Below are positions 47,119 to 58,099 of a stretch of DNA of 64,000 nt, piece after piece. Below the pieces are notes generated by a model. It was not told the origin of the DNA, did not search any database, and saw nothing but the letters and a program-made list of their open reading frames with translations. Location of the stretch: positions 57,374,313-57,438,312 of the forward strand of contig OY992537.1 of assembly GCA_963921195.1 (NCBI GenBank), given 5' to 3'. The DNA comes from Pegoplata infirma. Its lineage: Eukaryota > Arthropoda > Insecta > Diptera > Anthomyiidae. Position 1 is the stretch's first letter, and every line of letters begins with the position of its first letter. Position numbers and translations under genes: made by a program.

Positions 47119-48052
47119 CACAGAAAAAAATATCGGGAAATCAAAAGTAACAAAACAAATTGTTAGCAACTAACTTCCAGTTCAACAACGTTTTTAATTG
47201 TATCAACAATGTATATAGTTAATGTGACAAAATCCAATTTAATTTCCAATTAAATGCATCAATTAAAATCATTGTTAAAAAACGCACAAAATGCTCATTG
47301 ATAACACAGACACCTTATAAATTCATTTAATGAAGCTCAAATTTATGTGACGATAGCTCGGTGGTAGTGTGCTAGACTCAAATCATGAACATTGCGGGTT
47401 CGCTGCCAGCTGGCGGAAACATTTTTTTATTTTTATTTTAAACTATTTTTGTTTTGCTATTCTGCAACACCTTTTATACGCGTTAAGTCAAGTAAAAAAT
47501 ATATGAGAAATAGCACGGTGGTAGTGTGCTAGACTCGTACCATGTTCGTTGCCGGTTCGATTCCAGCTGCCGCTAGATTTTTTTTTTTTAGTTTTTTATA
47601 TTTTTTTTTGTAAATAAAATCACATTAAAACCGGTTTATTTCCTTTAATATACGCGTATAGTCAACTACAAATATATACAAGGAATAGTACGGTGGTAGT
47701 GTGCTAGACTCGTATCATGTTCGTTGCGGGTTCGATTCCAGCTGCCGGCTCATGTTTTTTTTTTTTTTTTTTTAATTTTTTAGATTTTTTTTGTTCTATT
47801 TTTAGATTTTTTTTTTATAAAATGACATTTAAGCATGCTTATTTCCGTTAATATAATTTAATATAAACTTTTCAATTAATTTCATTGTTGATCCAACAAC
47901 GAATTTAATTGACAAAAATGAGTTGATATTTTTTTTAAAAGTTACAAAAGTCAATGTTGTATTGACAAAATCCAATGTAGGCTCAGTTTCAATTAAATGT
48001 TTAATTATATTAACAATGAAATTAATTGTATTGACAATTTTTTTTTTCTGTG
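47119..48052. mobile_element. TIR element with three tRNA-like modules (right copy)
   Basis: Inverted partner of 43831-44778, about 934 bp, beginning CACAGAAAAAAATATCGGG and ending TTTTTTTTTCTGTG with TA on the right. The tRNA-like modules are at about 47351-47418, 47507-47574 and 47681-47750 on the plus strand. The two copies differ mostly in poly-A/T lengths and a few substitutions. Confidence 0.75.
47351..47750 (+). repeat. Three tRNA-like modules
   Basis: Same three modules as the left copy, in the same internal order relative to the element. The B boxes read GGGTTCGCTGCC, CGGTTCGATTCC and GGGTTCGATTCC. Preservation of A-box and B-box text in both copies suggests either recent shared origin or constraint. 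Confidence 0.65.
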
Positions 48053-48584
48053 TACATAAAAACGTTTATTTTACTTTAATTTTTACCATTTTTTTTACAT
48101 ACAGGCATAATTAAATTGATATCTTTTGTATTTTTTCTATTTGGAAGAACAGTGCAAATATATATTCATAGCAAAACTGACCGAGTGTAAAAAGTATGTT
48201 AATATCATGAAAAAACTTAAAAGTCAAAAAATATACGTCGGTTAATGATAATTTTGCTAAGACTGTCAAAAAAATATAAAAATTTTGAATCTAGAATTAA
48301 CATTTCCAGAATAAATATTAAAAGTGCTGCCAAATATATTAGTTTTTTCTCGAATAACGCAGTTTTATTTTTTTTTGCGATTTTTAGATATTTTTTGCGA
48401 TTTATTGTGAAGGAAAAAGTTGCAATATTTTTTTTGGTTTGTTTTATTGTATTTCAGGATTTTTAACTTTTATGTTTTGATTTTTTATGTTTTAATTAAT
48501 TGTTTATCTCTAATAAAACTGTTTTTAATAAAAAGCTAATCAAATTTTAATGTTTTTTATGATTTACATTAATAATGAAAATTT

Positions 48585-48662
48585 CCCGGGATTCCCGGGA
48601 AATAAATTATTTTTTTCCCGTTTCCCGGGAAATTGAAAAGTCCGGGAATTCCCAAACACTAT
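48585..48662. repeat. CCCGGGAATT palindrome cluster (right)
   Basis: TTTCCCGGGATTCCCGGGAA, then CCCGTTTCCCGGGAAATTG, ending CCCAAACACTA. Pairs with 44800-44910. Confidence 0.55.
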
Positions 48663-48689
48663 CCATGACAAATTCTAAGACATTTTATG

Positions 48690-48985
48690 ACTAACCTAAA
48701 AGCGCTGGATTGTGTTGGTCTTAGAATGGTTAAGTTCGTAAATGGGCAAAATCGGATCAGAAACATAAAAAAACTCCTTACTGAATTTTGGGAAACAACT
48801 TTATAAATTGTCCCAATATTTAGTAAAAGTTGCCTAACTTTTTCCCCCTTGTCCGGTTTTGCCTATCTCCGAACTTAACCAGCCTATAACCATCAGTCTA
48901 GGTATTTTATTTTATATACTGTATCGTGCCTTCCACAGAAGAACATACATTTCGATGCGCTACACACGGAAGGACAAAGTATATG
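48690..48985 (-). repeat. Decayed family B fragment
   Basis: 'GTTAAGTTCGTAAATGGGCAA' style text, 'TTTCCCCCTTGTCCGGTTTT' and 'ATACATTTCGATGCGC' resemble family B interiors in mixed orientation. Ends are lost. Confidence 0.4.
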
Positions 48986-49226
48986 AACTAAAGTTTTTCT
49001 AACAGCTTAGAAAGTTTCTAAATTTTTAGTTTAATTTAACTTACAATTAGTTGTGGGAAAATTTTTGAACTATTTTTAAGGAAATTGTGGCCCAAAATTT
49101 GGTTACGAATTTTTTTTTAGTGTAAGCAAATGTATTCTTTTTATTTAAGAAGAAGCTTAAGAAGTCATAAATTTGGAGATTAAAGAATTTAGTTTTTTCG
49201 TCCCGCCCCTTTTGTGAGCGTAAATA

Positions 49227-49678
49227 CACTTAAAAAAATTATGGGCTAAAAATTTTCAATTAAATCTATTGATCAACAAAATTTAAATGAGTCAATCAAT
49301 GTTTCGATAAAAATTTTTGTTATTTTCTTTACCTGTCGAATTACAAATTTTCAACATACCAGATTTTTTTTTCGCTTTAAATTATTTGAACATTAATTCA
49401 AAATAATCGGGTTATTTTGATGAATTTTTTAATAATTTTGTCATAAGCTTACATTTTATGTGTTACATCAATCATTATATTGATTAACTATAAATAAAAA
49501 AATTATCAAATTTTTGATCAAAATCAAAAAAATGTTTGATTGAAAAAATATTCAATTAATCACCTACAATTTGATAATTGGTATGTATAACAATTTTCTT
49601 GATTGGAGGAATTTCAATCAAAAAACTGATTGAATCTGCGTTTTTGTTGATTGAAATTCGGTACAAATTCTTTCTGTG
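49227..49678. mobile_element. TA-flanked MITE, relative of the Trim9-intron MITE
   Basis: It starts CACTTAAAAAAATTATGGGC and ends ATTCTTTCTGTG, with TA on both sides (49225-49226, 49679-49680). It shares 'AATTTAAATGAGTCAAT', 'TTTGTCATAAGCTTAC' and 'ATTAATCACCTACAATTTGA' with 19347-19720. Confidence 0.7.
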
Positions 49679-49731
49679 TATATGATAAAATTGTGTTATT
49701 TAAGTGTAAATATCTACGACCTCCACACTAA

Positions 49732-50131
49732 CCCAGCAAAAACTTGGTAATGGGTACCCCTTCCTGCCTCGCTTACGTGGTAATGTCATTGAATACTGCT
49801 AATTACCATTAGCATTACGCCAAAAAAGGCAAAATGTGGTTACCTTAAATGACATCACTGTGTTAAAGTAATTAACATTGAAATTGGTAGGTAACTACCC
49901 AGTCAGAAATTGCCAACCGTACCAAAAATTTTGTGTTGGTACAATATCTGGCTAGCCAAAAATACAACATTGTATAATGTAAAACAATTTTACTAAAAAT
50001 ATTGTGTTGGCACAATACAGTACCGTCGCCGTCAACTTCATTCCAACGTTGGCCCGTTTGTATTTTTCTGCCTGGGTAGTTACTTATATTTTTGCTAAGT
50101 TAAGTACTTCGTAAGCGAAGTTTTTGCTGGG
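49732..50131. mobile_element. CCCAGCAAAA MITE, copy 2
   Basis: Left CCCAGCAAAAACTTGGTAAT, right GCGAAGTTTTTGCTGGG. Related to 31338-31966. Its interior is interrupted by the MITE at 49898-50076. Confidence 0.65.
49898..50076. mobile_element. 179-bp TA-flanked MITE inside another MITE
   Basis: Left CCCAGTCAGAAA, right TTTTTCTGCCTGGG, with TA on both sides (49896-49897, 50077-50078). Interior GTTGGTACAAT/ATTGTGTTGGC motifs. The host MITE reads GTAAC-TA-GTTAC across the site once it is removed. Confidence 0.75.
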
Positions 50132-50711
50132 AATATTCTAGCACGCTAACAACTTGCACCCCGGATCGCCTATAAACTTTATTTAAATCGGTATTACTTA
50201 CTTTGAATACTTCCCTTGAATATTTTGTTTGCACTGGCAATGAGCGTACTTTATATCTGCGTATACATGTGGTTGTATATTAAATGTAGAAATATTTTTA
50301 AATAATCGCATAAAATTCTTGGACTAACATACTTCGTACCGGTCAATAACCAAATACACCACAATTTCAATAAGCTATTAGAAATAGAATTCACAGGCTC
50401 ACAGTCAAAAATATCTGATAATTTATCACATAACACAGAGTACACTGAAAGAATTATTGTTCACAATATCTATGAACAAATTTCATAAAACCAAATTCAT
50501 AGAATCTATGATACAATTCATTGGCTGAATGAATATTCATTAGTATTGTGAAATATTTCATAAAATTTTATTCATAGATTTTGTTAGATTCATAGAAAAA
50601 AATCATACAAATAATGGATGTCATTCATAAAAAAAAAATGCCTTTAATTTTTTTTAATAATTAAAAAAATGTTACAATAATTGAAATAGTTGAATAAATA
50701 TATTAAAAAAA

Positions 50712-50952
50712 TATATTTTGAGGATGTTTATTCTGGCTCGAGGTCATTATTTCTTTACTAATTAAAACCTAATATTCTCATAGCATAATTTTCAAGAAAA
50801 TTATTTTTTTTTGTTTTAAATCTATTTTTGTTGGTCATTTTTGCAAGACTTAATCGACACGTGTTTCGGAATTTGTCAGATTCCATTGTCAAGATTATTT
50901 AATTAGTAAAGAAAATATTGACCTCGAGCCAGAATAAACATCCTCAAAATAT
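50712..50952. mobile_element. Foldback of the 'CTCGAGCC' family
   Basis: The arms ATTTTGAGGATGTTTATTCT / GGCTCGAGGTCA and their reverse complement close the element. A partial copy with the same interior ('TTTTTGCAAGACTTA', 'CCATTGTCAAGA') is at about 57200-57395. Same family as 8463 and 8723. Confidence 0.65.
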
Positions 50953-51075
50953 AATATTTTAAAGGTCGAATAAAACAATTTTTATTGTTTAATAAAAATT
51001 AATCAGAATTTGTATATTAAAGAAATATAAAAAAATAAAAAAAAAAACATAAAAAACATTAAAAAAAAATCATTG

Positions 51076-51157
51076 CTGCCCTGGCCGGGTCTCGAACCTA
51101 AGACCTACCGACTGTGGCGGTTATTGTCGACGCCTTAGTAATCAGCGCCACCAAAGG
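51076..51157 (-). repeat. tRNA-like module
   Basis: On the minus strand, TGGTGGCGCTGATTACTAAG is followed by a B-box-like GGTTCGAGACC. Pairing is poor. It looks like a decayed tRNA-derived sequence in the middle of the 50443-52068 element. Confidence 0.5.
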
Positions 51158-51257
51158 AGGAAAATCTCGCCAACTAACACTTAGTTTTATAACATTCGCT
51201 AATATTTTGTTTGCAAATACTCAAAAACTGAACTTTTTCATAGGTTTCTGGTTTCTA

Positions 51258-51955
51258 CACTCAAAATAAATTCTCTGTCCAATCAGCAGAAAAATCTGCT
51301 GAAAATACACCCATTTTGAGCCATATGAGAAATCTGCTGATTTTAGCAGACACGGTTTGCTAAATATCTGTCATAATAAGAGGTGAATAAATATAACAAG
51401 AAAAAAAAAAAAACATACGGCGCCAGCCAGAATCGAACTCGCCACCTTCCGATTTGAAAGTACACTTCTTAACCATTACGCTACGGAAGCTCATACTTTT
51501 ATCTGGCGTTTTAGTTATTAAACATGTGTGTTTTTCGACAGCAGAGAAATCTGATTTTAGCAGAAATATCTGCTGATTTTAGCAGAAAAATCTGCTGATT
51601 TTAGCAGAACAATCTGCTGATTTCAGCAGAATAATCTGCTGATTTCAGCAGAACTATCTGCTGATTTCAGCAGAACAATCTGCTGATTTCAGCAGAACAA
51701 TCTGCTGATTTCAGCAGAACAATCTGCTGACAATCTGTTCTGCTTTTTTTTTATATAAAAAAATTTCTTGAAAAAATATTGAAATTCAGCAAACAAAATC
51801 AGTATAAACATAGTAAAATGTCTGTTATTTTCTTAAACTGAATGACAGAGATTTTAGTAAAAATATCCTTCTCAGCAGAACAATCTGCTAAATGATTGCT
51901 AATTCAAATTGAAAGTCGTTTTACAGATTTTTTGACAGAGTTTTTCTTTTGAGTG
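51258..51955. mobile_element. TA-flanked MITE with TCAGCAGA repeats and a tRNA-like module (copy 1)
   Basis: Ends CACTCAAAATAAATTCTCTG and AACTCTGTC-type complement (CAGAGTTTTTCTTTTGAGTG), TA on both sides (51256-51257, 51956-51957). Holds a palindromic 22-bp tandem around AATCTGCTGATTTCAGCAGA (51545-51730) and a tRNA-like module at 51420-51490. Inverted near-copy at 53132. Confidence 0.8.
51420..51490 (-). repeat. tRNA-like module
   Basis: Minus strand: GCTTCCGTAGCGTAATGGTT (A-box-like), then GGCGAGTTCGATTCTGGC (B box GAGTTCGATTC). The T-arm has 4 of 5 pairs. The acceptor ends do not pair well. Same module at 53575. Confidence 0.65.
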
Positions 51956-52459
51956 TATGAATTTTTTTTTATAGATTCTATGAAGGGCATCATTGGTTGA
52001 CTTCTTATGATTTTTTCATTGAATCAATGTACGTTTCCATAGCCGTAATGAACAAAATTCTTCCAATGCACTATAGGGAATTTATAAGAAATTGTTGACC
52101 AAAAGTCCATTTTTGATGTGTTCAAAAAAACTTTTTTCGGGTGCCATTATACAGTAAACTATATTAAAGTAAGCTAGCACACATATTTTTGTACACCAAA
52201 CTCTTTTACCGCTAGTACGGAGGCGTCAAAAACAAAATTTAATTTTTTATTATTTTCTTTTTAATTTGGGAGAACATAACTTATTACAAAATTAACATAC
52301 TTAAAATCCTGTATTAAAATCTTTTGAAATTAATTTCAATTATCAATAGGGCAAATAAATATATTTTGTACAAAGTACAGGTTTAAAATGTTGATTTATA
52401 TATTTTTTTAATTTTTCTATTTAATTTATTTTTTTCTTTTTTAAACCAAATTTATTTGT

Positions 52460-52745
52460 GGACTGCTACTTTTTTTGCATATAATTGCATACTCCCATAT
52501 CTCTATGAGATATTGGGAAACTCTTTGTGAGTAAGATGTATTCATTCGCTAAGCCATGCGGCTCCATGGGGAAAAAAAAATTTGTGATGTCCGTCCGACC
52601 GTCTGTCGGTCTGACTGTCTGGGGAATGCACGATGCTGTCCAAACCAAAAGAGCTAGCCACCTGATGTTTGGCACGAATATGTCTTATAGTCTTACGATG
52701 TTCAAGTTCGTAAATGAGCAAAATTGGAACATGTGAAAAAAAGCT
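52460..52745 (+). repeat. Decayed family B-like fragment
   Basis: 'GTGATGTCCGTCCGACCGTC', 'CACGATGCTGTCCAAACCAA' and 'GGCACGAATATGTCTTATAG' match family B phrases, but the TATACCC ends are absent. Confidence 0.5.
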
Positions 52746-53131
52746 CCCCCTTAAATAACTTAACTAGCTACGCAAAATCCCATATTTTACATTTTTTTTG
52801 TACATTTGCTTAAAAATTAAAAAAAAAAATACGCCACAAGAAGATCAAAGCCCTGCACTTGGACCAAAGGCACTAGGAAAATTATTTTTTTGCCCGCCCC
52901 CTTTTGTGGGAGTGGATGTAAAAATTATTGACAAAATTATATTACAAAATTGCATTAAAAACACGATTTATTAGGCCAGATCATGCCAATTTTTTATACA
53001 GAGCCTTAAAACTTACCGCCAAATAAACTTGCCAAATTTTGAGGCAATATCTCAACTTTTGGAGTTTTGGCCAGAAAATACCAGAAAATTCTCTATAGTG
53101 CAATGTAGGGAAAAACATAATGGGGTAAATA

Positions 53132-53813
53132 CACTCAAAAGAAAAACTCTGTCAAAAAATCTGTAAAACGACTTTCAATTTGAATTAGCAATCTTTTAGC
53201 AGATTGTTCTGCTGAGAAGGATATTTTTAGTAAAATCTCTGTCATTCAGTTTAAGAAAATAACAGACATTTTACTATGTTTATACTGATTTTGTTTGCTG
53301 AACTTCATTATTTTTCCAAGAAATTTTTTTATATAAAAAAAAAGCAGAACAGATTGTCAGCAGATTGCTCTGCTGAAATCAGCAGATTGCTCTGCTGAAA
53401 TCAGCAGATTGTTCTGCTGAAATCAGCAGATTATTCTGCTGAAATCAGCAGATTGTTCTGCTAAAATCAGCAGATTTTTCTGCTAAAATCAGCAGATATT
53501 TCTGCTAAAATCAGATTTCTCTGCTGTCGAACAACACACATGTTTAATAACTAAAACGCCAGATAAAAGTATAAGCTTCCGTAGCCTAGTGGTTAAGAAG
53601 TGTACTTTCAAATCGGAAGGTGGCGAGTTCGATGCTGGCTGGCGGCGTAAGTTTTTTTTTTTTTTTCTTGTTATATTTATTCACCTCTTATGACAGATAT
53701 TTAGCATATATATTTTAGTGTCTGCTAAAATCAGCAGATTTCTCATATGGCTCAAAATGGGTGTATTTTCAGCAGATTTTTCTGCTGATTGGACAGAGAA
53801 TTTATTTTGAGTG
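53132..53813. mobile_element. TA-flanked MITE with TCAGCAGA repeats and a tRNA-like module (copy 2)
   Basis: Inverted copy of 51258-51955, TA on both sides (53130-53131, 53814-53815). Its TCAGCAGATTGTTCTGCTGA units (53350-53520) are fewer than in copy 1. The two separate TA duplications show independent insertions rather than one large inverted element. Confidence 0.8.
53575..53647 (+). repeat. tRNA-like module
   Basis: GCTTCCGTAGCCTAGTGGTT is a better A box than in copy 1. The B box is GAGTTCGATGC, with a change in the T loop. Followed by a long T run that could terminate pol III. Confidence 0.65.
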
Positions 53814-53999
53814 TATATATGAAGTGATCCACATTATTAATATGATGATAATGTGCAACCACATGACAGTCGTAAACCTGGAAAAAGGGGCGAAAAGTTC
53901 CCCTCTGAAAGAACTAAAACAGCCCCTAAAAAAGCTCATGTTGTAAAAGTATTTTTTTTTGGCAGATGAAGTTCTTAGTCCTTCCTGCACTTGGAAACT

Positions 54000-54600
54000 T
54001 CTTAGTTTCGGCCGTTTTTCTATAGAAAAATCGATCAGATTCTGAAACATTTTTCCTATAAAAAAAGTATCAGATACTAAGACATTTTTCTTATACAAAA
54101 TGTCTCAGATTCTGAGACATTTTTCCTATAGAAAAAGTCTCAGATTCTGAGACATTTTTCCTATAGAAAAAGTCTCAGATTCTGAGACATTTTTCCTATA
54201 GAAAAAGTCTCAGATTCTGAGACATTTTTCCTATAGAAAAAGTCTCAGATTCTAACACATTCTTCCTATAGAAAAAGTCTCAGATTCTGAAACATTTTTC
54301 CTATAGAAAAAGTCTCAGATTCTCAGACATTGTTCCTATAGAAAAAGTCTTAGATTCTGAGACATTTTTTAGATAGAGAAAGTCTCAGATTCTGAGACAT
54401 TTTCCTATATGTAAAGTCGCAGATTCTAAAGCACTTTTCCTATAGAAAAAGTCTCAGAGAAAAAGTCTTAGATTCTGATACATGCTGAGACATTTTTCCT
54501 ATAGAAAAATTCTCAGATTCTGAGAAATTTTTCCAGTACAAAAAGTCTCCTATTCTCCGACATTTTTCCTGTCGAAAATGTCTCAGATTCTAAAATTTTC
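54000..54600. repeat. 35-bp minisatellite
   Basis: About 16 units of CTCAGATTCTGAGACATTTT followed by TCCTATAGAAAAAGT, with exact 35-bp spacing around 54125-54330 and degeneration at both edges. Each unit contains two palindromic cores (TCAGATTCTGA and TTCCTATAGAAA-like). Confidence 0.85.
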
Positions 54601-55318
54601 TCCTGCTCAGATTTGTTCTATAGAAAATTTCTCGGAATTTTCATTTTCTCCACCCCCCATAGAATAAAAATTTCCCCGGACCACAGTGGACGGTTTGTAT
54701 GGAAAACGCGCGCATCGAAGTTTTTTGACTATATCTTCTAAACGGTTAGGAGTTGTAAAACAAAATAAGGCATTCTAAAAACTAGGGACCTTAAGCAATT
54801 AAAGCTGTGATCAAAGTTTGTTGTCCTCCTTGCACCCTACATATAAATTGAATGCAAAGTTGGTTAATTTATTTATATGAACAAATGCTAAAAAAATGTT
54901 AAGATCATTGACATTTTTGATATATTATTACTGAATGTCGTTCGAAAAGAGTAAATATATATCATTAAACATTATTAGTTAAAATACATATAAAAAATTG
55001 AGTTAAATTATGACCAAATGTATCGACTTTTTTAGTTAACAAATCTGACAATATAAATATATAAGTGGAATTGCTTGTATCAAACCTATTTAAAATTGCA
55101 CAAAAAAGATAAATTTAATATTTGCAAACATTACCTTTCACCCTACACTAAAATATCCGGCACGTATGACTTTTTTTATCAATTTTATTTTATTGATTTA
55201 TAATAAATAAATAGTAGTAATAAACCAAAAAATGAATAATAACAGGATTAAAACATTAAAAAACAAATTAACATAGACACGATAATGCAATATCGTAATA
55301 AATAAAATAAAAAAAAAA
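54601..55318. other. No recognised feature
   Basis: AT-rich, apparently single-copy sequence with no coding signal, tRNA-like module or terminal repeat found. 54660-54740 is somewhat more GC-rich (GGACCACAGTGGACGG, GGAAAACGCGCGCATCGAAG) without clear identity. Confidence 0.35.
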
Positions 55319-55677
55319 CTAGTTCTTTTGTATTAGTTGCAATAGTTCCTTTGGATAAGGAAACTTTTTTACGAAGTTCGATGTTTCTTCACGTAAAATG
55401 GAAATTTTTGGATCTGATTCTACCATAAATTTTTTGAAAAATATCTTTTTGATTGTTTGTTCTTGAAGTTTTTCTGCTAAAATTGCTTTTGTAAATCTTA
55501 AAATATTTATGCGACCTTTCTAACGATTCTTCTGATAACTGACCTAATATTTAAATTGTATAAGTTAGTTAATGAATTGCTTATATAGTTCAAAATATTT
55601 TTATTACCAACTGGTAACACCGAATTTCGAATAATCTCACTTTCGTGTATCAGGACCTTATGTACAGTAGGACTCAT
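55319..55677 (-). pseudogene. Decayed two-exon gene fragment, probably transposon-derived
   Basis: Exon 1 (55677-55608) encodes MSPTVHKVLIHESEIIRNSV followed by LPV. A 64-nt intron (55607-55544, GT...AG, phase 1) leads to exon 2 (55543-55319), which begins GQLSEESLERSHKYFKIY. The joint gives LPVGQLSEES. This resembles, from memory, a C-terminal segment of a repetitive insect protein family with 'SVHK..', 'LP.G.LSEE' and '(R)KTSR'. I cannot name it. Defects: TAG replaces the residue two codons before the Met, and one extra A in an A6 run (near 55430) shifts the frame before FMVESDPKIS, after which the original frame continues to TAG at 55319. Not a functional gene as read. Confidence 0.6.
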
Positions 55678-55699
55678 TGTCTACCATCCATACATTGAG

Positions 55700-56016
55700 A
55701 TTATAAGTTTTGCTGTGTCGAATTACTTAACTCAATAAAATTTGACAATTTTTAACTTTTTTTTATTTTTAACACTTAAATGTGTTTATTACTCCCATTT
55801 GGTAAATAGCAATTTTACTTTTTATTGGAAATGGTTTTTTACTCCTTTTCAGTAAAACGAGAGTAACTAACTACTTATTTATCTTAATTCTCATCACTAT
55901 TTATTTTTGTCTCACGCCCTTGTTAAAATAATTAGTGTTTCAACAAGTATCTCCTTATTAACATTTCTTCAGGATTGCAAATCCCATTACTAGTAATGCC
56001 AAATTTTGCTGGGTAT
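55700..56016. mobile_element. Truncated CCCAGCAAAA-type MITE
   Basis: The right end CCAAATTTTGCTGGG (56002-56016) matches the terminal repeat of 31338-31966. A degenerate AAGTTTTGCTGTG on the left (55707) may be the other side. Interior has ACTCCCATTTGG and TTACTCC motifs as in that family. Confidence 0.45.
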
Positions 56017-57028
56017 TTAGTTAGTTTCTCAAGCCTATACAGCATCACCAATTTTTTTTTGTAAATATCTAAATAGGTTGAAGCTAATATTTAATAATTT
56101 CGAAAAATAAAAATTTAAAAAAATAAATATATATATAAGTTTTTTTTTTTTTGTTTTTATGGACCCTACTTTGGAGCCTTATCCTGAATTTAATTGCAAG
56201 TTACTGCAGACGAAATAAAGTTCCTCGTTTAGATAAATACCTCTAGTTTCACCCCATATTGAATTTGTCTGTATCCACAAGGTTCCACAAAAGATGCAGT
56301 CTATAATTAAGAGACTTTTTTACACATTTCTTAAAAAATTACAACATTTGGCAGTCAATTAGCGAATAACGCGGTTTAAAATTTAAGCTTATAAGGGCAG
56401 TTTTAATTAGTTACACATATTGTCAAAGATGTGTTAAAATTTCAGGATGTTAGCTTACTTAGAAATAGTTTTACTCAATCATTTAAAAAAGTTTTCCAAA
56501 AAATTTTCATTTTTTAAAAAAACCTGAAAATGTTTGGACTTTGGAGAGACGCCCTGGTCAAAGTAAATGACATATAAATATTTTATGAATGGTTTTCTAT
56601 CCCCTAGGATGTCTTTTATCAAACCCATGTTCAACCGATCAAATCGCTGACAATTTTGATTTTGTTACGATGCGCGTCCATCTTCCACTGTGCGGACACT
56701 GGGTAAAATCAAAAGTTGAGGAAAAAATGTCACTCCAAACCACTCATATGTGTGTGTGTTTGCTTGTCTGTGATAATATCAATATGTATCTATTAGATAT
56801 CAAATATACATACATTTAATAATAACTGCAATAACATGGACTATGGAGTGTGTAAATTTTCGCTATAGTTACTTAATTTTAGTAATATTTACTAAATACA
56901 TACAATAGTGTTTGTTGACTGACTAGCTGTGGTATACCTAGTAAACTAATACTAAAAATCTATACCTTTTATTATTGCAAATGTTTAAACAGTTAACACA
57001 CACAGACACACGTATCTATACATGTGTA
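56017..57028. other. No recognised feature
   Basis: Apparently single-copy AT-rich sequence. 56600-56745 is less biased (ACGATGCGCGTCCATCTTCC) and lies in a 76-codon frame, but no domain or splice context supports a gene. Confidence 0.35.
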
Positions 57029-57031
57029 TTA

Positions 57032-57565
57032 GGGGGGAGCAAATTTATTTTTTTTTCGAATTTCAAAAGCTTCGGAATCGAAAAAGTTGCTTTTTGGGGT
57101 CAATATTAACACACACACAAATATTGGACATGAGGCAAATTATTAAAAAAACAACAGAAATTGTTTTATTTTAACTTTAAAATATTATATTTCGTGTAGT
57201 TTTTTTCCAGCTCGAGGTCATATTTCTTTTACTAATTAAAACTTTGATATTCTACTTCTTCTTCTCATTCTTATTCTCATAGAATAATTTTAAAGAAAAT
57301 TATTTTTCGGTTTTAAATTTATTTATGTTGGTAATTTTTGCAAGACTTAGGCAACGCTTGTTTCGGATATTTTCCATTGTCAAGACTATTTAGCAAATAT
57401 TGTTTTCACTTTGTTCGGAACTTTCTGTTTTTTAAGTCAAAAAAGGAACACAAAGACATTGCCCTACAGGTCCAATATTTTTTTGTATTAATATTAACCC
57501 TAAAAGGCAAATATTCAGACCCCGACGATTTTGAAATTCGAAAAAAAATTAAATTTGCTCTACCC
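57032..57565. mobile_element. GGGNGGAGC-ended MITE, copy 2
   Basis: Left GGGGGGAGCAAATTTATT, right AATTAAATTTGCTCTACCC, with TTA on both sides (57029-57031, 57566-57568), the duplication size of PIF/Harbinger elements. Orientation is opposite to 27323-28054. A partial 'CTCGAGG' foldback lies within at about 57200-57395. Confidence 0.65.
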
Positions 57566-58099
57566 TTATGTGTATCAATGAATCGAACACATACACTATT
57601 ACCTATCAACATTCACGTATACAAGTAAACAGCCTGTTTTATTGTTTGCATTAGTATGTGCATGAATGAATGTATGGATGGAGTAGTATACGATCCATTT
57701 GTCAAATATCAACATTATGTACAACTATCACGCATGTTACAAATAAAACTACACAAACAACGCCAACATAATAACAACATAAAAAGGTTATCAAATAAAA
57801 TTTGGTCAAAATATTGACTTCACTCAGTGATGCCATTTTAGCACTTTTAGTGCTAGATCTAGCACTTTTTTGTTGGACTTAGCACTAAAGTTTTGGAAAA
57901 AAGTGCCAAGTGCTAAGTTAGCACTTTTTTAAATTTTTTTAGCATTTTTAGCATTTTTTTTTACATTTTAATTTGTTTTTTTTTAATCTCTTGTAAAAAT
58001 TGTTAGCCTGCGGCGCTTTCTTTGCACCTGTATAATGAAATAACTCCCAAATCGCATGGAATTTATTTAATGTTTTTTCTTGGGACTTATTTCATGGTG

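Larger units (their letters stand above)
50443..52068. mobile_element. Larger TIR element carrying nested insertions
   Basis: Left CACTGAAAGAATTATTGTTC and right GAACAAAATTCTTCCAATG are imperfect inverted termini. Subterminal parts have TTCATAGATTC/GAATCTATGAA motifs in both orientations. It contains the foldback at 50712, a tRNA-like module at 51076 and the MITE at 51258. The right boundary is approximate. Confidence 0.5.

Noticed and set aside
56589..56819. 76-residue frame in a less AT-rich patch
   Set aside because: No recognisable domain, no splice signals and no homologous copy in the window. Composition alone is not enough.
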